A stretch of 64,000 nucleotides of DNA from assembly GCF_034931045.1 (NCBI RefSeq), contig NZ_JAYGHH010000018.1:1-64000 (forward strand). Direction: 5' to 3'. Position 1 is the first letter of the stretch. Each line of letters opens with the position of its first letter. The notes under the pieces were generated by a model that made no database searches, was not told the origin of the DNA, and was given only the letters and a program-made list of their open reading frames with translations. The position numbers and the translations under genes are program-made. The DNA comes from Nodularia sp034931045 (lineage in GTDB: Bacteria; Cyanobacteriota; Cyanobacteriia; Cyanobacteriales; Nostocaceae). Shown piece by piece: positions 51,246 through 60,710 of this stretch.

Positions 51246-53504
51246 TTACTCAACTCTCTGTAATGTGAAATAAAAGGTACTACCTTTACCATAGTTTGAT
51301 TCTACCCAGATTTTACCGCCATGACGTTCTACGATTTTTTTTACAATAGTTAAACCCGCTCCAGTACCGCCACCATATTTGCCTGGGCTATGCAGTCGTT
51401 TGAAAATGCGGAAAATGGCTTCAAAGTGTTGATCTCGAATACCGATACCATTATCTCGCACGTAGAATGTGATTGGTAATGGTGGCTCATCTATATAACC
51501 AATTTCAATGTATTTTTCAGCTTTATCGTTGTATTTAATCGAGTTAGCAATCAAATTATTAAAGACTTCACCTAGTTGGACGCGATCGCAATATACTGTT
51601 GGTAGCGGTCGGGGAATTTGAATATCTACCTTCATCTCCTCAATGCGGGCGCTCAATAAATCTAAACTGTGATGCAATACATCATTGAGGTCTATTGGCT
51701 GCATAGAAAGGTCTATTCTCCCCAAGCGGGAAAAATGCAGCAGGGAATCGATTAAATCCTCCATGCGCTGGGTCAGACGAATCAATGTTTTTAATTTATT
51801 TTTACCCTCTTCGTTTAGGATGTCACCGTAATCTTCTATCAAGAAGTTAGAGTAATTGTGAATCCCGCGCAGTGGTTCTTTCAAATCATGGGAAGCTATA
51901 TAGGCAAAGGCATCTAATTCTTTATTACTGCGTTCTAGTTCAATATTCAACTGTGCTAGTTCATCTGCTTTCCGCAGCACTACGCCAATAATTGCACTTC
52001 TTAATTCTAGTGCTGCATTCACTTGATATGATTTCCAGGGAACCGATTTTAACAAAACTGTTTCTTTCCATAAATCAAAGGATTTCCGGGGTGATAGGCG
52101 GATACTACCATTTTGTTTCACTTCTACCGGTTTATCAGGATTACCACCCCAATCGACAGTTTGCACTACCTCTGGACGAAACCATAAAACATAGTTTTTT
52201 TGACTTTTGGAAATGGAAATTGCCATCACACCGCTTGCAACGTCCCGTAATTTTTCCGCCTGGGGATAAAATTTAAATAAGGAATCAGTATAGAAAATTT
52301 CTTCCTGCTGGTTTTGATTTATCCATTCCACTAAATCTTCAATATCCTGTTGTTCAGGAGTTTTACCAACTGTGAAATATTTGCCATGAAAGCAGACTGC
52401 TGCTCCTTGAGCCTCTACAAGATTGAGGAGATTTGGTTGTTTATTAATTAAACCGTCAATGAAGTTATTTTCTAATGACATATACTCCACTAATTTGGAA
52501 TGATGAGATTTTACCTGTATCTTATATTCCACATCTTCACTATCTTCTTTCGCTGCCATTTCTAAAGATGTCATTTGCCCCAAAAATTCACAAGCATTCC
52601 GAATTTCATAGGGAATATATTTAGGTGATTGATGATGACAAGCAATTAGTCCCCACAGCTTTCCACCTTTCATAATAGAAATTGACATAGATGCCGTCAC
52701 GCCCATATTGTGCATATACTCAATGTGTACAGGCGAGACACTCCGTAATACTGACCTGCTTAAATCTAAAGGTTCGTTAGTCAAAGGATTATTGGCTGGT
52801 ATAATGGCCACAGGCTGATAGTGGGTATTTGGTATCAGTCTCAGCCAGTTTTGGCTATAGAGTGTTCTGGCTTGAGTGGGAATATCAGAAGCCGGATAAC
52901 GTAACCCTAAATAAGCTGTCAAATATTCTGGCTTTGATTCAGCAATAACTGTGCCATTCCAATCTTGATCAAATCGATAGAGCATAACTCTATCAAAACC
53001 AGTGATTTTCTTAACTTCTGTGACAATAATCTGACTAATTTCTGTTAAATTATATGCAGATTGTAACTTTGACATTGCTGCTTTTACTAAATGGTAAAAC
53101 TTAAAAAAAGCATTGCCCTTATCTAAAATTGTTGGTTCTAATTCTAAAATTAAAACTCCATGAGAGCGGTGAATAATTCCATCAAAATGCACAACTTTAT
53201 CATTTAAATTAATAGTCAATTCAATGGGATTAACAATTGGTAAATCATCTTGTAATAAAGACTCTGCCAGTAAACTAATTTGGTCTTCTTCGAGAAGATA
53301 AGTTAAATTTTTATTTAGTAATTCTTCAGGTTGTAAACCAAATAAATTGAATGTATTATCGCTGACTTGTAGAATAGTTAAATCTGGCTCTTTTAGGGAC
53401 AAAAGCAATCCATGAGGCTGAATTGAGCCAGGAATATGAATTGGCTCTTTATTACAGCTGCTAATATCAATTGTCACAGGGATAGTAATATCGTTAGTAC
53501 TCAC
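51246..53504 (-). CDS. bacteriophytochrome-type photoreceptor histidine kinase
   Basis: 752 aa: PAS-GAF-PHY-HisKA-HATPase. Seen: N-terminal Cys17 in SSCNKEPIHIPGSIQPHG, the biliverdin-attachment Cys of BphP/CphB proteins. The GAF domain has LRYPASDIPTQAR and SVSPVHIEYMHNMGVTA, where Val replaces the phycocyanobilin-binding Cys of Cph1. PHY follows (about 330-500), then SHDLKEPLRGIHNYSNFL with the phospho-His and an ATPase domain with NLIANSIKYN, VRDNGIGI, and GGTGAGLTIVKKIVERHGG. It senses red/far-red light using biliverdin and phosphorylates the downstream regulator. It closely resembles AphB/CphB of other cyanobacteria. Confidence 0.95.
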   Translation of the reverse strand: MSTNDITIPVTIDISSCNKEPIHIPGSIQPHGLLLSLKEPDLTILQVSDNTFNLFGLQPEELLNKNLTYLLEEDQISLLAESLLQDDLPIVNPIELTINLNDKVVHFDGIIHRSHGVLILELEPTILDKGNAFFKFYHLVKAAMSKLQSAYNLTEISQIIVTEVKKITGFDRVMLYRFDQDWNGTVIAESKPEYLTAYLGLRYPASDIPTQARTLYSQNWLRLIPNTHYQPVAIIPANNPLTNEPLDLSRSVLRSVSPVHIEYMHNMGVTASMSISIMKGGKLWGLIACHHQSPKYIPYEIRNACEFLGQMTSLEMAAKEDSEDVEYKIQVKSHHSKLVEYMSLENNFIDGLINKQPNLLNLVEAQGAAVCFHGKYFTVGKTPEQQDIEDLVEWINQNQQEEIFYTDSLFKFYPQAEKLRDVASGVMAISISKSQKNYVLWFRPEVVQTVDWGGNPDKPVEVKQNGSIRLSPRKSFDLWKETVLLKSVPWKSYQVNAALELRSAIIGVVLRKADELAQLNIELERSNKELDAFAYIASHDLKEPLRGIHNYSNFLIEDYGDILNEEGKNKLKTLIRLTQRMEDLIDSLLHFSRLGRIDLSMQPIDLNDVLHHSLDLLSARIEEMKVDIQIPRPLPTVYCDRVQLGEVFNNLIANSIKYNDKAEKYIEIGYIDEPPLPITFYVRDNGIGIRDQHFEAIFRIFKRLHSPGKYGGGTGAGLTIVKKIVERHGGKIWVESNYGKGSTFYFTLQRVE

Positions 53505-53883
53505 ATTTAAAACCTGGAGATTACAAGTTGTTTTGAAATATCCTCTCGTATTGTGCTATGGCAGTTTTTTAAACTTGATCAAACACTCTCATTCCCAGCA
53601 TAGCTATATTACAGAGATAATTAATGGAACTAGTACTAACGACTTATGCCTGTCTCCATTAGTAGTTCACAATTCATGTAAAATTGTTGTATTTTCGCGT
53701 AAATCCTGGTTTAAAGCTGTGTAAATAAAATCTAAGTTATATTAATTAATATTACATTTTCATAAAAATATGAATATTTCAGACTTTGTGTATCATAAGT
53801 AACTAAAAATTTCTGCAAAATTGCTACTAGGTTTGAGATTCATGTAGCAAATTTGGTAAATTTTGTGCCTAGCAATTAGCCTT
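53505..53883. other. phytochrome-CDF intergenic region
   Basis: About 380 bp, AT-rich, holding the phytochrome operon promoter. No clear operator or RNA gene seen. Confidence 0.4.
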
Positions 53884-54771
53884 TTAAAAGCTAATTTGCT
53901 CAGACTGATATGTTGGTGGCTCGAGATGAATTAAAATTCTCACAGGGCTGAAACTGGCTTCTAGTCGGCTTTCTACTGCTTCGGTGATGCGATGGGCAGT
54001 TTCTACATCTGGTGCATCGACAATTAAGTGCATTTCCATAAAGACTTGGCGACCAAGAACACCCCTGGAAGCGATTTTATGACAATTAATCACGCCAGGA
54101 ACAGCAGTGGCGATCGCATGAATTTTTTCTGGTGCGATCGCCATTTGGTCTACCAGCCAAGGTACATTAGTTTTAAGAACTGAGAAACCAGTCCAAAACA
54201 CTAACAAAGCCACAGGAAAAGCTAACACCACATCCAGCCATTGATAACCTAGCCAAACCCCTATTAAACCCCCAATTACAGTTATAGTCACCCAAACATC
54301 GCTCATGGTATGTGCAGCATCAGCTATCAAAATGGGGCTACCGACACGCTTACCTACACCACGTTCATAAAACGCCACAAAAATATTCACACCCAGCACA
54401 ATTAACAATAACCACAACTCCACAGAAGATATATTTACAGGTTCACTACCTTGAATTATCCTCTCCACAGCACCTTGGAGAATTTGCCAACAGGCTATGG
54501 CTAAAAAAGCCGCAATTCCTAAAGCCCCCACACCTTCAAATTTCTGGTGTCCGTAAGGGTGTTCCATATCTGGTTGGGGAGCAGAATATTTACTGGCGAT
54601 TAATCCTAAAATGTTGTTGGCAGCATCCGTAACACTATGCAAAGCATCAGCTAATAAGCTTAAAGAACCTGTCATATACCCCAAAAATCCTTTTAATCCG
54701 ATTACCAGCAGGTTAAGCAATAGGGTGATAATTAAAACCTTTTGCACTTCGGGGCGGTTGTCGTAAGTCAT
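53884..54771 (-). CDS. cation diffusion facilitator (metal efflux)
   Basis: 295 aa. Six hydrophobic segments, with LLADALHSVTDAANN in TM2 and ILIADAAHTMSDVWVTI in TM5, the HxxxD and DxxxD-type metal sites of CDF transporters. The cytoplasmic ferredoxin-like domain (about 205-295) has HKIASRGVLGRQVFMEMHLIVD. It exports divalent metals (Zn2+, Co2+, Fe2+ or Mn2+) by proton exchange. The specificity cannot be read from the motif alone. Confidence 0.95.
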   Translation of the reverse strand: MTYDNRPEVQKVLIITLLLNLLVIGLKGFLGYMTGSLSLLADALHSVTDAANNILGLIASKYSAPQPDMEHPYGHQKFEGVGALGIAAFLAIACWQILQGAVERIIQGSEPVNISSVELWLLLIVLGVNIFVAFYERGVGKRVGSPILIADAAHTMSDVWVTITVIGGLIGVWLGYQWLDVVLAFPVALLVFWTGFSVLKTNVPWLVDQMAIAPEKIHAIATAVPGVINCHKIASRGVLGRQVFMEMHLIVDAPDVETAHRITEAVESRLEASFSPVRILIHLEPPTYQSEQISF

Positions 54772-55123
54772 AGAGTAGATTTAACATTTATTTCTATGAC
54801 TACCAATGTAAAACTTAAAACTGATATTAAATGTGTCAAAGTCTTACGCTGTAAGGATTATATATCTCTTTAGTCGCTAATTTTTTACTGCTTTAATGAG
54901 AGTATTTATAACTATAGGAATCCGGTTTGGTTTCTGTGAGGTAGGGAACAGGGAACAGGTAAGAGATTTCCAAATAAAAAAATATCCCGTCGTTTTGAGA
55001 GCAGGGGGGCAGGGAGCGGGGAGCAGGGGGAGGAAAGGTCATTTACTGTCTCAGATGTAATCAGATATCAGATCACTTCTTCCAGTAAAATAGATAATTA
55101 TCAATCAGTTTTATCAATAACTC
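54772..55123. other. intergenic region with G-rich repeat
   Basis: Contains a GGGAACA repeat (about 54945-54960) and a purine-rich GGGGGCAGGGAGCGGGGAGC stretch (about 55005-55030). No gene is seen. Confidence 0.5.
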
Positions 55124-55477
55124 ATGTCTTCAACTCCTCTCACACTGAATCTGGTTGAAGGTTCTGTCACCTTTAGTTTTTCACCCCAGGCGGCACAGGA
55201 ATTAAAGGCAGCAACGGATGAATTAATGGCACGCCTGAAAGCTGTCGCCGCTAAACCCACTCCTGGCGGCGCTAAAGTCACTCCTCAGTCTCCCGTCGAG
55301 TATCGCTACACTGGGGATGTATTTTTAGAAGTTTTTTGTAATCCCAATATTTGGCCTACTCCCTTTGCGGCTAAAGTCCTGCTGACTATCCGCGATATCA
55401 ATATCCGCTTAACTACAGAAGCTGAACTGACGCGAATTATTGAAGACGTTAACCAGTATTTAGAACAAGTCGGCTGA
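55124..55477 (+). CDS. conserved cyanobacterial protein of unknown function
   Basis: 117 aa. Reads as a compact alpha/beta protein: VTFSFSPQAAQELKAATDELMARLK, a Pro/Gly/Thr-rich loop, then VEYRYTGDVFLEVFCNPNIWPTPFAAKVLLTIRDINIRL. No known motif. ATG 55124. A CGGGG...CCCCG hairpin follows at about 55488-55515. Confidence 0.75.
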   Translation: MSSTPLTLNLVEGSVTFSFSPQAAQELKAATDELMARLKAVAAKPTPGGAKVTPQSPVEYRYTGDVFLEVFCNPNIWPTPFAAKVLLTIRDINIRLTTEAELTRIIEDVNQYLEQVG

Positions 55478-55753
55478 AAAAACTGCCGGGGCAGCTTAAT
55501 ATGTTAAACTACCCCGTTCAGTAAATCTATATTCAGATAGTTAAGTTATTACAGCGATGAACGCATTTGTAACTTGGGAAATTCTATAAGTTTAGATTCT
55601 AATGCTTCTGCGTTAATGAAAAAACTAAGATTCTGGATGGGGAAATATATATCAAAACTAGAGATTAGCCCTCGAATCAAGCATTTAATTGCTTGCTGTC
55701 AAATTATAGACATCCAAAATAAACTCCCAATCCAAAATCCGAATCACATCCTG
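55478..55753. other. intergenic spacer with weak hairpin
   Basis: CGGGG-(N18)-CCCCG at about 55488-55516 follows the small gene and may end its transcript; it has no U-run. Nothing else is recognised. Confidence 0.4.
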
Positions 55754-55999
55754 TTAATCATTTTCCCATTGTTCTCGACCAATCAGATCGCCAATGCGAT
55801 CGCGTAATAAAAAGTCACATTTTTCTAACTCACACTCCACACAAACCCACTCTCTCGCAGGAATGTATTGACAGAGGGTATATATTGGCTGTTGCCGACT
55901 CACCATTCCCCTTTCCACCAGTCGGCGTGCTTCATCTTGGATAATATCCAAAGAGTAGTAAGAGTAATAATTGATAGAAGGCACCGTATTCACACTCAT
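55754..55999 (-). CDS. DUF4327 protein
   Basis: 81 aa, the full length of DUF4327, a cyanobacterial family: SLDIIQDEARRLVERGMVSRQQPIYTL, then AREWVCVECELEKCDFLLRDRIGDLI. The CVECxLExC region may bind metal. Function unknown. Well-supported by the near-invariant family sequence. Confidence 0.92.
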   Translation of the reverse strand: MSVNTVPSINYYSYYSLDIIQDEARRLVERGMVSRQQPIYTLCQYIPAREWVCVECELEKCDFLLRDRIGDLIGREQWEND

Positions 56000-57045
56000 G
56001 GTTTTTACTCACAAAGTTTACAAGTAGATAGTTTTCCCATTAAATGCTGGGAACAAACATGACAAAGATTCGACTTGTGGCTAGGGTTTTGTAGTTTGCT
56101 ATACGGAACTGATTTTATTTTGACGCTATACACCTTCAAATTATCTAAAGAAATGTTAAGAATGTCAACAAATCCTGACTCTTATGAAAAATGTACTGGA
56201 GTTTGTGATCTGACCGTAATTAACTTAACTAGCTGGCAAGATAATTTGATTTGTCTTCAATATATCTCAAGTTCTTGCTGGTGTTAATTTTGTGCATATT
56301 TGTGTCGGCGGAATTATATCATATAGTGGATCACTGATGTACATAATTATTACATAAAAGCCTAGCTGAGATATTTGGGGATTTGGTTATGGCTGATTTT
56401 TAGCCGGAAAATCGCTATTAACTATCGCCAAATATGAGGGGTGATTATACCAGAAAAATTTCATAAACTAACATTTATGAATAATTGCTTCCAAAAGCAG
56501 ATAACTGTTCTAGTAAATGACAGCACAGAAGATAACTGTTTTGCATCGGTAAACACTTAGGATTAAATATGCACTTTTGCCTTTATAGTCAGGTTAACAG
56601 TATTTAGGTCAAGGTATTACCAATTTTATTCATAATGAGCGTGAAATGATGACAACCATCAATGAACAAGTCATTTACTACTGAAGCTTACGTAAATGCT
56701 CACACAGAGAATAATCGATTTGAGTGGAAACCATGATTGGTGTGAACCATAAATTTATCCAGCCATAAAATATTTGATTTTGTGGTGAACTCCTAACTTA
56801 CCAGTAAAAACACTTGGCGACGCGACAGGACACGAATAAGCACTATTGAGTGTTAGCGCCTTGTAGCAGGGATGTTTTTTTTGTTCCTTTTACTCTGAAA
56901 AGAAATGTATAGCACTCAATAGAAAGCTACCAACTCTTTACATTTCGTTATAGTCACATTAAAACAGACGTGATATGATCCCGTCTGTAAACTCCTTAGC
57001 TAATTCCCTAGAACTTGATTGTTCTAAAGTGACATTGTTAATCAG
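56000..57045. other. long gene-poor intergenic region
   Basis: 1046 bp between two minus-strand genes. A 70-codon frame at 56075-56287 has no family resemblance or good Shine-Dalgarno. Poly-T runs occur near 56874. No tRNA, Yfr-type RNA motif or repeat array was recognised by eye, but small RNAs cannot be excluded. Confidence 0.5.
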
Positions 57046-57456
57046 TTACAGTTCATCATCTTCAGCCATAGTATTCCCGTCTACTGTCAAACTGTCAAGC
57101 GATCGCTCATCCTCAAGTTTGTTTAAAAGCGACAGCACCTTAGTACCCCGTTCTATGGAATCATCTTCGATAAAAATCACTTCTGGGGTACGACGCAGCC
57201 TCACTCGTGAACCCAGTTCACTACGAACAAAACCTGTGGCCGACTTTAAACCTGCCATTGTTTCTGACTTAGCTTCCTCTGTACCATAAATACTGACATA
57301 GACTTTGGCGTGTTGGAGATCACCAGAAACATCAACAAAGGTAACGCTCACCATTCCAGTACCCACACGATCATCCTTAATACCGTGGAGTAGCATTTGG
57401 CTAACTTCCCGTTTAATCAACTCAGCAACGCGGGAAATGCGGCGATTAGTAGCCAT
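57046..57456 (-). CDS. rbfA: 30S ribosome-binding factor A
   Basis: 136 aa from ATG 57456 (MATNRRISRVAELIKREVSQML), with GAGGAGG 9 nt upstream; the longer frame to 57540 lacks conservation. RbfA binds the 16S 5' domain in late 30S assembly and cold adaptation. Seen: KH-type fold with GMVSVTFVDVSGDLQHAKVYVSI, the family core, and RLRRTPEVIFIEDDSIERGTKV. Acidic C-terminal tail. The DUF751 gene lies 122 bp upstream on the same strand. Confidence 0.95.
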   Translation of the reverse strand: MATNRRISRVAELIKREVSQMLLHGIKDDRVGTGMVSVTFVDVSGDLQHAKVYVSIYGTEEAKSETMAGLKSATGFVRSELGSRVRLRRTPEVIFIEDDSIERGTKVLSLLNKLEDERSLDSLTVDGNTMAEDDEL

Positions 57457-57578
57457 AAATTTTTGCCTCCTCACAGAGGTTGTACGACATAAATTATATA
57501 TAAATTGGGCAGAACAAACCCTGACGCATTCAACGCCCATAGCTGCTGCCTAGAAACCAACATCCTGACACTTTGAGC

Positions 57579-57785
57579 TTAGACTGCACTCAGCCCTAGC
57601 ATCGCCCGCACGGTGAGACTCACAAAAACTAGAGTACCTACAAAGAAACCCAACAGAGCAATCAAGGTGACAGGGCGTTTTAGCAGTGGCATTAATGGCT
57701 CAATCGAGTTCAGAAACACTCCTAAGAGGATTGTAATGAAGTACCGGGGGTAGCGAAAGACGTTATCCCAAAATCCGTCAAACAT
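57579..57785 (-). CDS. DUF751 (Ycf33-like) membrane protein
   Basis: 68 aa: FWDNVFRYPRYFITILLGVFLNSIEPLMPLLKRP with two membrane helices (about 14-30 and 42-64). DUF751 is limited to cyanobacteria and plastids (Ycf33), so a photosynthesis link is assumed. ATG 57785. It precedes rbfA and may be cotranscribed. Confidence 0.92.
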   Translation of the reverse strand: MFDGFWDNVFRYPRYFITILLGVFLNSIEPLMPLLKRPVTLIALLGFFVGTLVFVSLTVRAMLGLSAV

Positions 57786-57940
57786 TTGAATCTAGACTGC
57801 CTTGTTATACAATTACATTTGCTTTTATTCTATATAATTGTAATCTATGCAGCCAAAAAATTACGCAAATCAGATCAAAGATGCTGCGTTGGCTATATTT
57901 GTTATATTGAGTAGCTGAGTTTTAGTTCAACTGTAAATAA

Positions 57941-58774
57941 ATGGTAAGTCAAATCCCCAAAGAAACTTGCCCGCGTCCCTTTTTAAAGTGGGCAGGGGGG
58001 AAAAGTCGGTTAATCTCACAATACATTAACTATTTTCCCAAGCAATATAAAACTTACTATGAGCCATTTTTAGGTGGTGGAGCCATTTTTTTCCATCTTC
58101 ATCCTTCATCAGCCATATTAACTGATATTAATGCCGAATTAATTACTACTTATCGCTGTGTTAGAGACTATGTAGAGGAATTAATTGACCTGCTAAAAGT
58201 ACATCAAATTCGGCATAATAAAGACTATTACTATGATGTAAGAGCTTATCCTGGCGGTACTGACTTAGAAAAAGCGGCTCGATTTATTTATCTGAACAAA
58301 ACTTGTTTTAATGGACTTTATCGAGTTAATTCCCAAGGTAAATTCAATGTGCCATTGGGAAGATATAAAAATCCTAATATTTGTCCTGAAAATATCCTGA
58401 GAGCCGCTTCATTCGGACTGTCGAAAACTAAAATTAAACAGGCAGATTTCACAGATGTCTTAAATCATGCGACAAGTAGCGATGATTTTGTCTTTTTAGA
58501 TCCACCTTATCATCCCATCAGTAATACTAGCTATTTTACAGGTTATAATGGGAATTCTTTTTTAGAAAAAGACCAAGTACGCTTGAGAGATACTTGTGCA
58601 GAATTGGCTAGTCGTGGGGTGAAAATTATGGTGTGTAATTCTGATTGTGAATTAGTGAGAAAACTTTACAATGAAATTAATTTTAAAATTTATTCCATAG
58701 CCGCATCACGTTCAATTAATTGTAATATAAAAAATCGCGGGATGATTCATGAATTATTAATTACATCATATTAA
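57941..58774 (+). CDS. D12-class adenine-N6 DNA methyltransferase (type II)
   Basis: 277 aa, Dam/DpnII-like. Seen: FLKWAGGKSRL (14-24), EPFLGGGAIFFHL (41-53; SAM-binding motif I), and the catalytic DPPY (187-190) with VFLDPPYHPISNTSYFTGY. The order (motif I before DPPY) is the alpha class, which includes Dam, M.DpnII and M.EcoRV. The recognition sequence cannot be read. It overlaps, end to end by 4 bp, a convergent PD-(D/E)xK gene, so the two form a restriction-modification pair. Confidence 0.93.
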   Translation: MVSQIPKETCPRPFLKWAGGKSRLISQYINYFPKQYKTYYEPFLGGGAIFFHLHPSSAILTDINAELITTYRCVRDYVEELIDLLKVHQIRHNKDYYYDVRAYPGGTDLEKAARFIYLNKTCFNGLYRVNSQGKFNVPLGRYKNPNICPENILRAASFGLSKTKIKQADFTDVLNHATSSDDFVFLDPPYHPISNTSYFTGYNGNSFLEKDQVRLRDTCAELASRGVKIMVCNSDCELVRKLYNEINFKIYSIAASRSINCNIKNRGMIHELLITSY

Positions 58775-59247
58775 AAGTTTTTATTTGTCCAAGCAATAAA
58801 TCTATCTAAAGTTTGTACAGCTAACAAATTATTATTAGATGTAACTTGTCGCCTGAGCCATTGAATTGCTCCTTCCCTCATACCTTCACCGCCAATCACT
58901 ACTATTGTGGGGGCAGGGTAAGAGTTTTGAATATTCAAATTCAAATAAGGAAACTTTTCATCAACTGAACCACCACTTTCTTGCCATTTACATTCAATAA
59001 TTAGTCCCGATGGCATGACAGGTGAGCCGACTACATAAAAATCAACTTTCAGGCTAGTTTGATAAATTCCACTGCCAATATTAACTTGTTTTGCATAGCG
59101 TTTTTTTAATAAATTAGCAGTCAATAAAAATTCCTGGCTGACATGATTTCCTACTTGGAAATAACTATGTCCAATTAAGATACTTTCTACATTTGTTTCT
59201 AAAATCCTACCTGCCTGATTCGCCCTTCCACCTTGAGTTAGAGCCAT
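58771..59247 (-). CDS. PD-(D/E)xK type II restriction endonuclease (predicted)
   Basis: 158 aa. Seen: TSLKVDFYVVG with Asp69 and GLIIECKWQE with Glu85-x-Lys87, the PD-(D/E)xK catalytic triad at ordinary spacing (16 residues). The N-terminal GGRANQAGRILE may contribute to dimerisation. No known specificity is evident. Its stop overlaps the end of the convergent methyltransferase gene; a small frame of unknown nature ends 2 bp before its start. Confidence 0.85.
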   Translation of the reverse strand: MALTQGGRANQAGRILETNVESILIGHSYFQVGNHVSQEFLLTANLLKKRYAKQVNIGSGIYQTSLKVDFYVVGSPVMPSGLIIECKWQESGGSVDEKFPYLNLNIQNSYPAPTIVVIGGEGMREGAIQWLRRQVTSNNNLLAVQTLDRFIAWTNKNF

Positions 59248-59249
59248 TT

Positions 59250-59477
59250 TTAACCTTTTGCCAAAACTCCTATTCCTTCTATGATTTCATGGAAGTGGTA
59301 ACAAATGCTCAATGAGTTCAGATAAATTTTGTCAACACCAATTAAATCATGAGCAACGGTTAATTTGAGGACAATAATGGTACTTTTGTACTCAGTAATA
59401 ATATTTTCACCAGTGAGGATAAACTCTTGGTTATTCCCTCTTTTCCTTGTACAGACGCGATACATCGCGTCTCTCAT
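59250..59477 (-). CDS. possible small protein upstream of the restriction gene
   Basis: 75 codons (MRDAMYRVCTRKRGNNQEF...), ending 2 bp before the endonuclease ATG. The beginning lies within the GACGCGAT..ATCGCGTC palindrome, so the N-terminus may be repeat-derived. The rest (IITEYKSTIIVLKLTVAHDLIGVDKIYLNSLSICYHFHEII) has regular amphipathic pattern and could be a real protein, but it has no HTH and so is not an obvious control protein. No good Shine-Dalgarno. Confidence 0.35.
   Translation of the reverse strand: MRDAMYRVCTRKRGNNQEFILTGENIITEYKSTIIVLKLTVAHDLIGVDKIYLNSLSICYHFHEIIEGIGVLAKG
59453..59472. repeat. palindromic element AGACGCGATACATCGCGTCT
   Basis: An 8-bp arm palindrome, the second copy of the family at 38178-38195. 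Confidence 0.75.
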
Positions 59478-59489
59478 AAGGATTGCATT

Positions 59490-60710
59490 TTAACTGGCTT
59501 GAACATCATTTTGACCATTACGGATATCCCATGCTACTTCTAGCATTTGAGTCCAACGCTTTTGTAGCTGTTTGGGTGTGCATTTAATGGTTTTAGCGAT
59601 CGCCTGATCACTCTGTCGGCTAACTTTCAACTGCAAAATTCTTTGCTGTTCAGGAGATAATACACCCACAAAGGTTTCCCACTGTTGAGAAGTTAAACCC
59701 AACTTTTGCTCCAAACCTGCACCTAACCATTGATGAACCAATTGCCAGTGATGATTTTTGGCGAATTTTTCCACGTGGTATTTAAAACGCTGTTGCAGAT
59801 AGTCGCGCTGACGGCTAGTTAAACCCAAAATTTGGTCAATTTCTGGGGCTGGGAGGTCTTGTAACTTCAGTGTCAGGTAGTCCACACAATCAGATTGACC
59901 TTGAGATTCCAAGTATTTGGCCAATTCCGCAATCACGCGATCGCGTTCTGACTCCTCCGAGGGATCGAAGTTAGTTTGGGCAACCATCTGCGACCGGATT
60001 TGCTGCACCGCCGAGTTACGCTGGTAAGATTCTGCTTCTTCACTCTTAGCAGATTCCACAGCCATTTCAATATCTACAGTCGTTTCCTGGGGCTGACGAC
60101 GGGCAAAACCTTGGGCGCGGAGAATAATCAATTGCTGATTATTGCCACCAGGTAAATTAATCCGGCGTTTGGCATACTGCTCTGTAAACGCAATGTATTC
60201 TGCCAATTGTAACTGAGTCCGGGGCTGATAATCTTCTGGTAGTTCATTTTCCCGCCGGAAAGCTTTAATCGCTTCGATATAAAACGCTTGGAGAAAATCT
60301 TCAATCAGACTGTAACGAGCATTGAATCCCAACTCCGAACCAGAAATGGTGACATGACGGTAAACCATAGCACCTAAAGTACTATGTAATTCCACTCTGC
60401 CCCGTCTGGAACCCAATTGATAATAATGCAAGCACTTTTGCAGACGATGCTTGGCTAAATTAACTTGCCATGACTCGATTTCGCCAGATTGTTGGATGCG
60501 GGAACTTTTATCACATATTCTTTGCACTTCTGTAGCTATGCGCTGTGATACGGCTTGTACACACTCAGATGTCGCCTTGACTTGAGATCGCATTTCTTGA
60601 TATAGCAGTTGTCTCAAGTTATTGTGATTGTCCGCTGGCAATTCTGACGGCGAAACATTACAGAAAAAAGTGGATTGAGAAGTTGGTAGATTTACAAGAT
60701 TAGCTTTCAT
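59490..60710 (-). CDS. HetZ-family protein
   Basis: 406 aa from ATG 60710 (MKANLVNLPTSQSTFF); a longer frame to 60818 exists but its N-terminus is Cys/Pro-rich and unlike the family. Seen: IATEVQRICDKSSRIQQSGEIESW, LAKHRLQKCLHYYQLGSRRGRVELHSTLGAMVYR, LIEDFLQAFYIEAIKAFRRENELP, LGLTSRQRDYLQQRFKYHVEKFA, and a C-terminal HTH-like repeat (SDQAIAKTIKCTPKQLQKRW). HetZ is an early regulator of heterocyst differentiation, binding DNA and HetR. This could be HetZ itself or a HetZ-related paralogue; patU, the usual hetZ neighbour, is absent here, so a paralogue is favoured. Confidence 0.82.
   Translation of the reverse strand: MKANLVNLPTSQSTFFCNVSPSELPADNHNNLRQLLYQEMRSQVKATSECVQAVSQRIATEVQRICDKSSRIQQSGEIESWQVNLAKHRLQKCLHYYQLGSRRGRVELHSTLGAMVYRHVTISGSELGFNARYSLIEDFLQAFYIEAIKAFRRENELPEDYQPRTQLQLAEYIAFTEQYAKRRINLPGGNNQQLIILRAQGFARRQPQETTVDIEMAVESAKSEEAESYQRNSAVQQIRSQMVAQTNFDPSEESERDRVIAELAKYLESQGQSDCVDYLTLKLQDLPAPEIDQILGLTSRQRDYLQQRFKYHVEKFAKNHHWQLVHQWLGAGLEQKLGLTSQQWETFVGVLSPEQQRILQLKVSRQSDQAIAKTIKCTPKQLQKRWTQMLEVAWDIRNGQNDVQAS

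Noticed and set aside
55574..55807. 77-codon plus-strand frame
   Set aside because: Overlaps the well-supported DUF4327 gene on the other strand and looks non-coding.
56075..56287. 70-codon plus-strand frame
   Set aside because: Cys/Trp/Ser-rich end, no ribosome-binding site and no conserved pattern.
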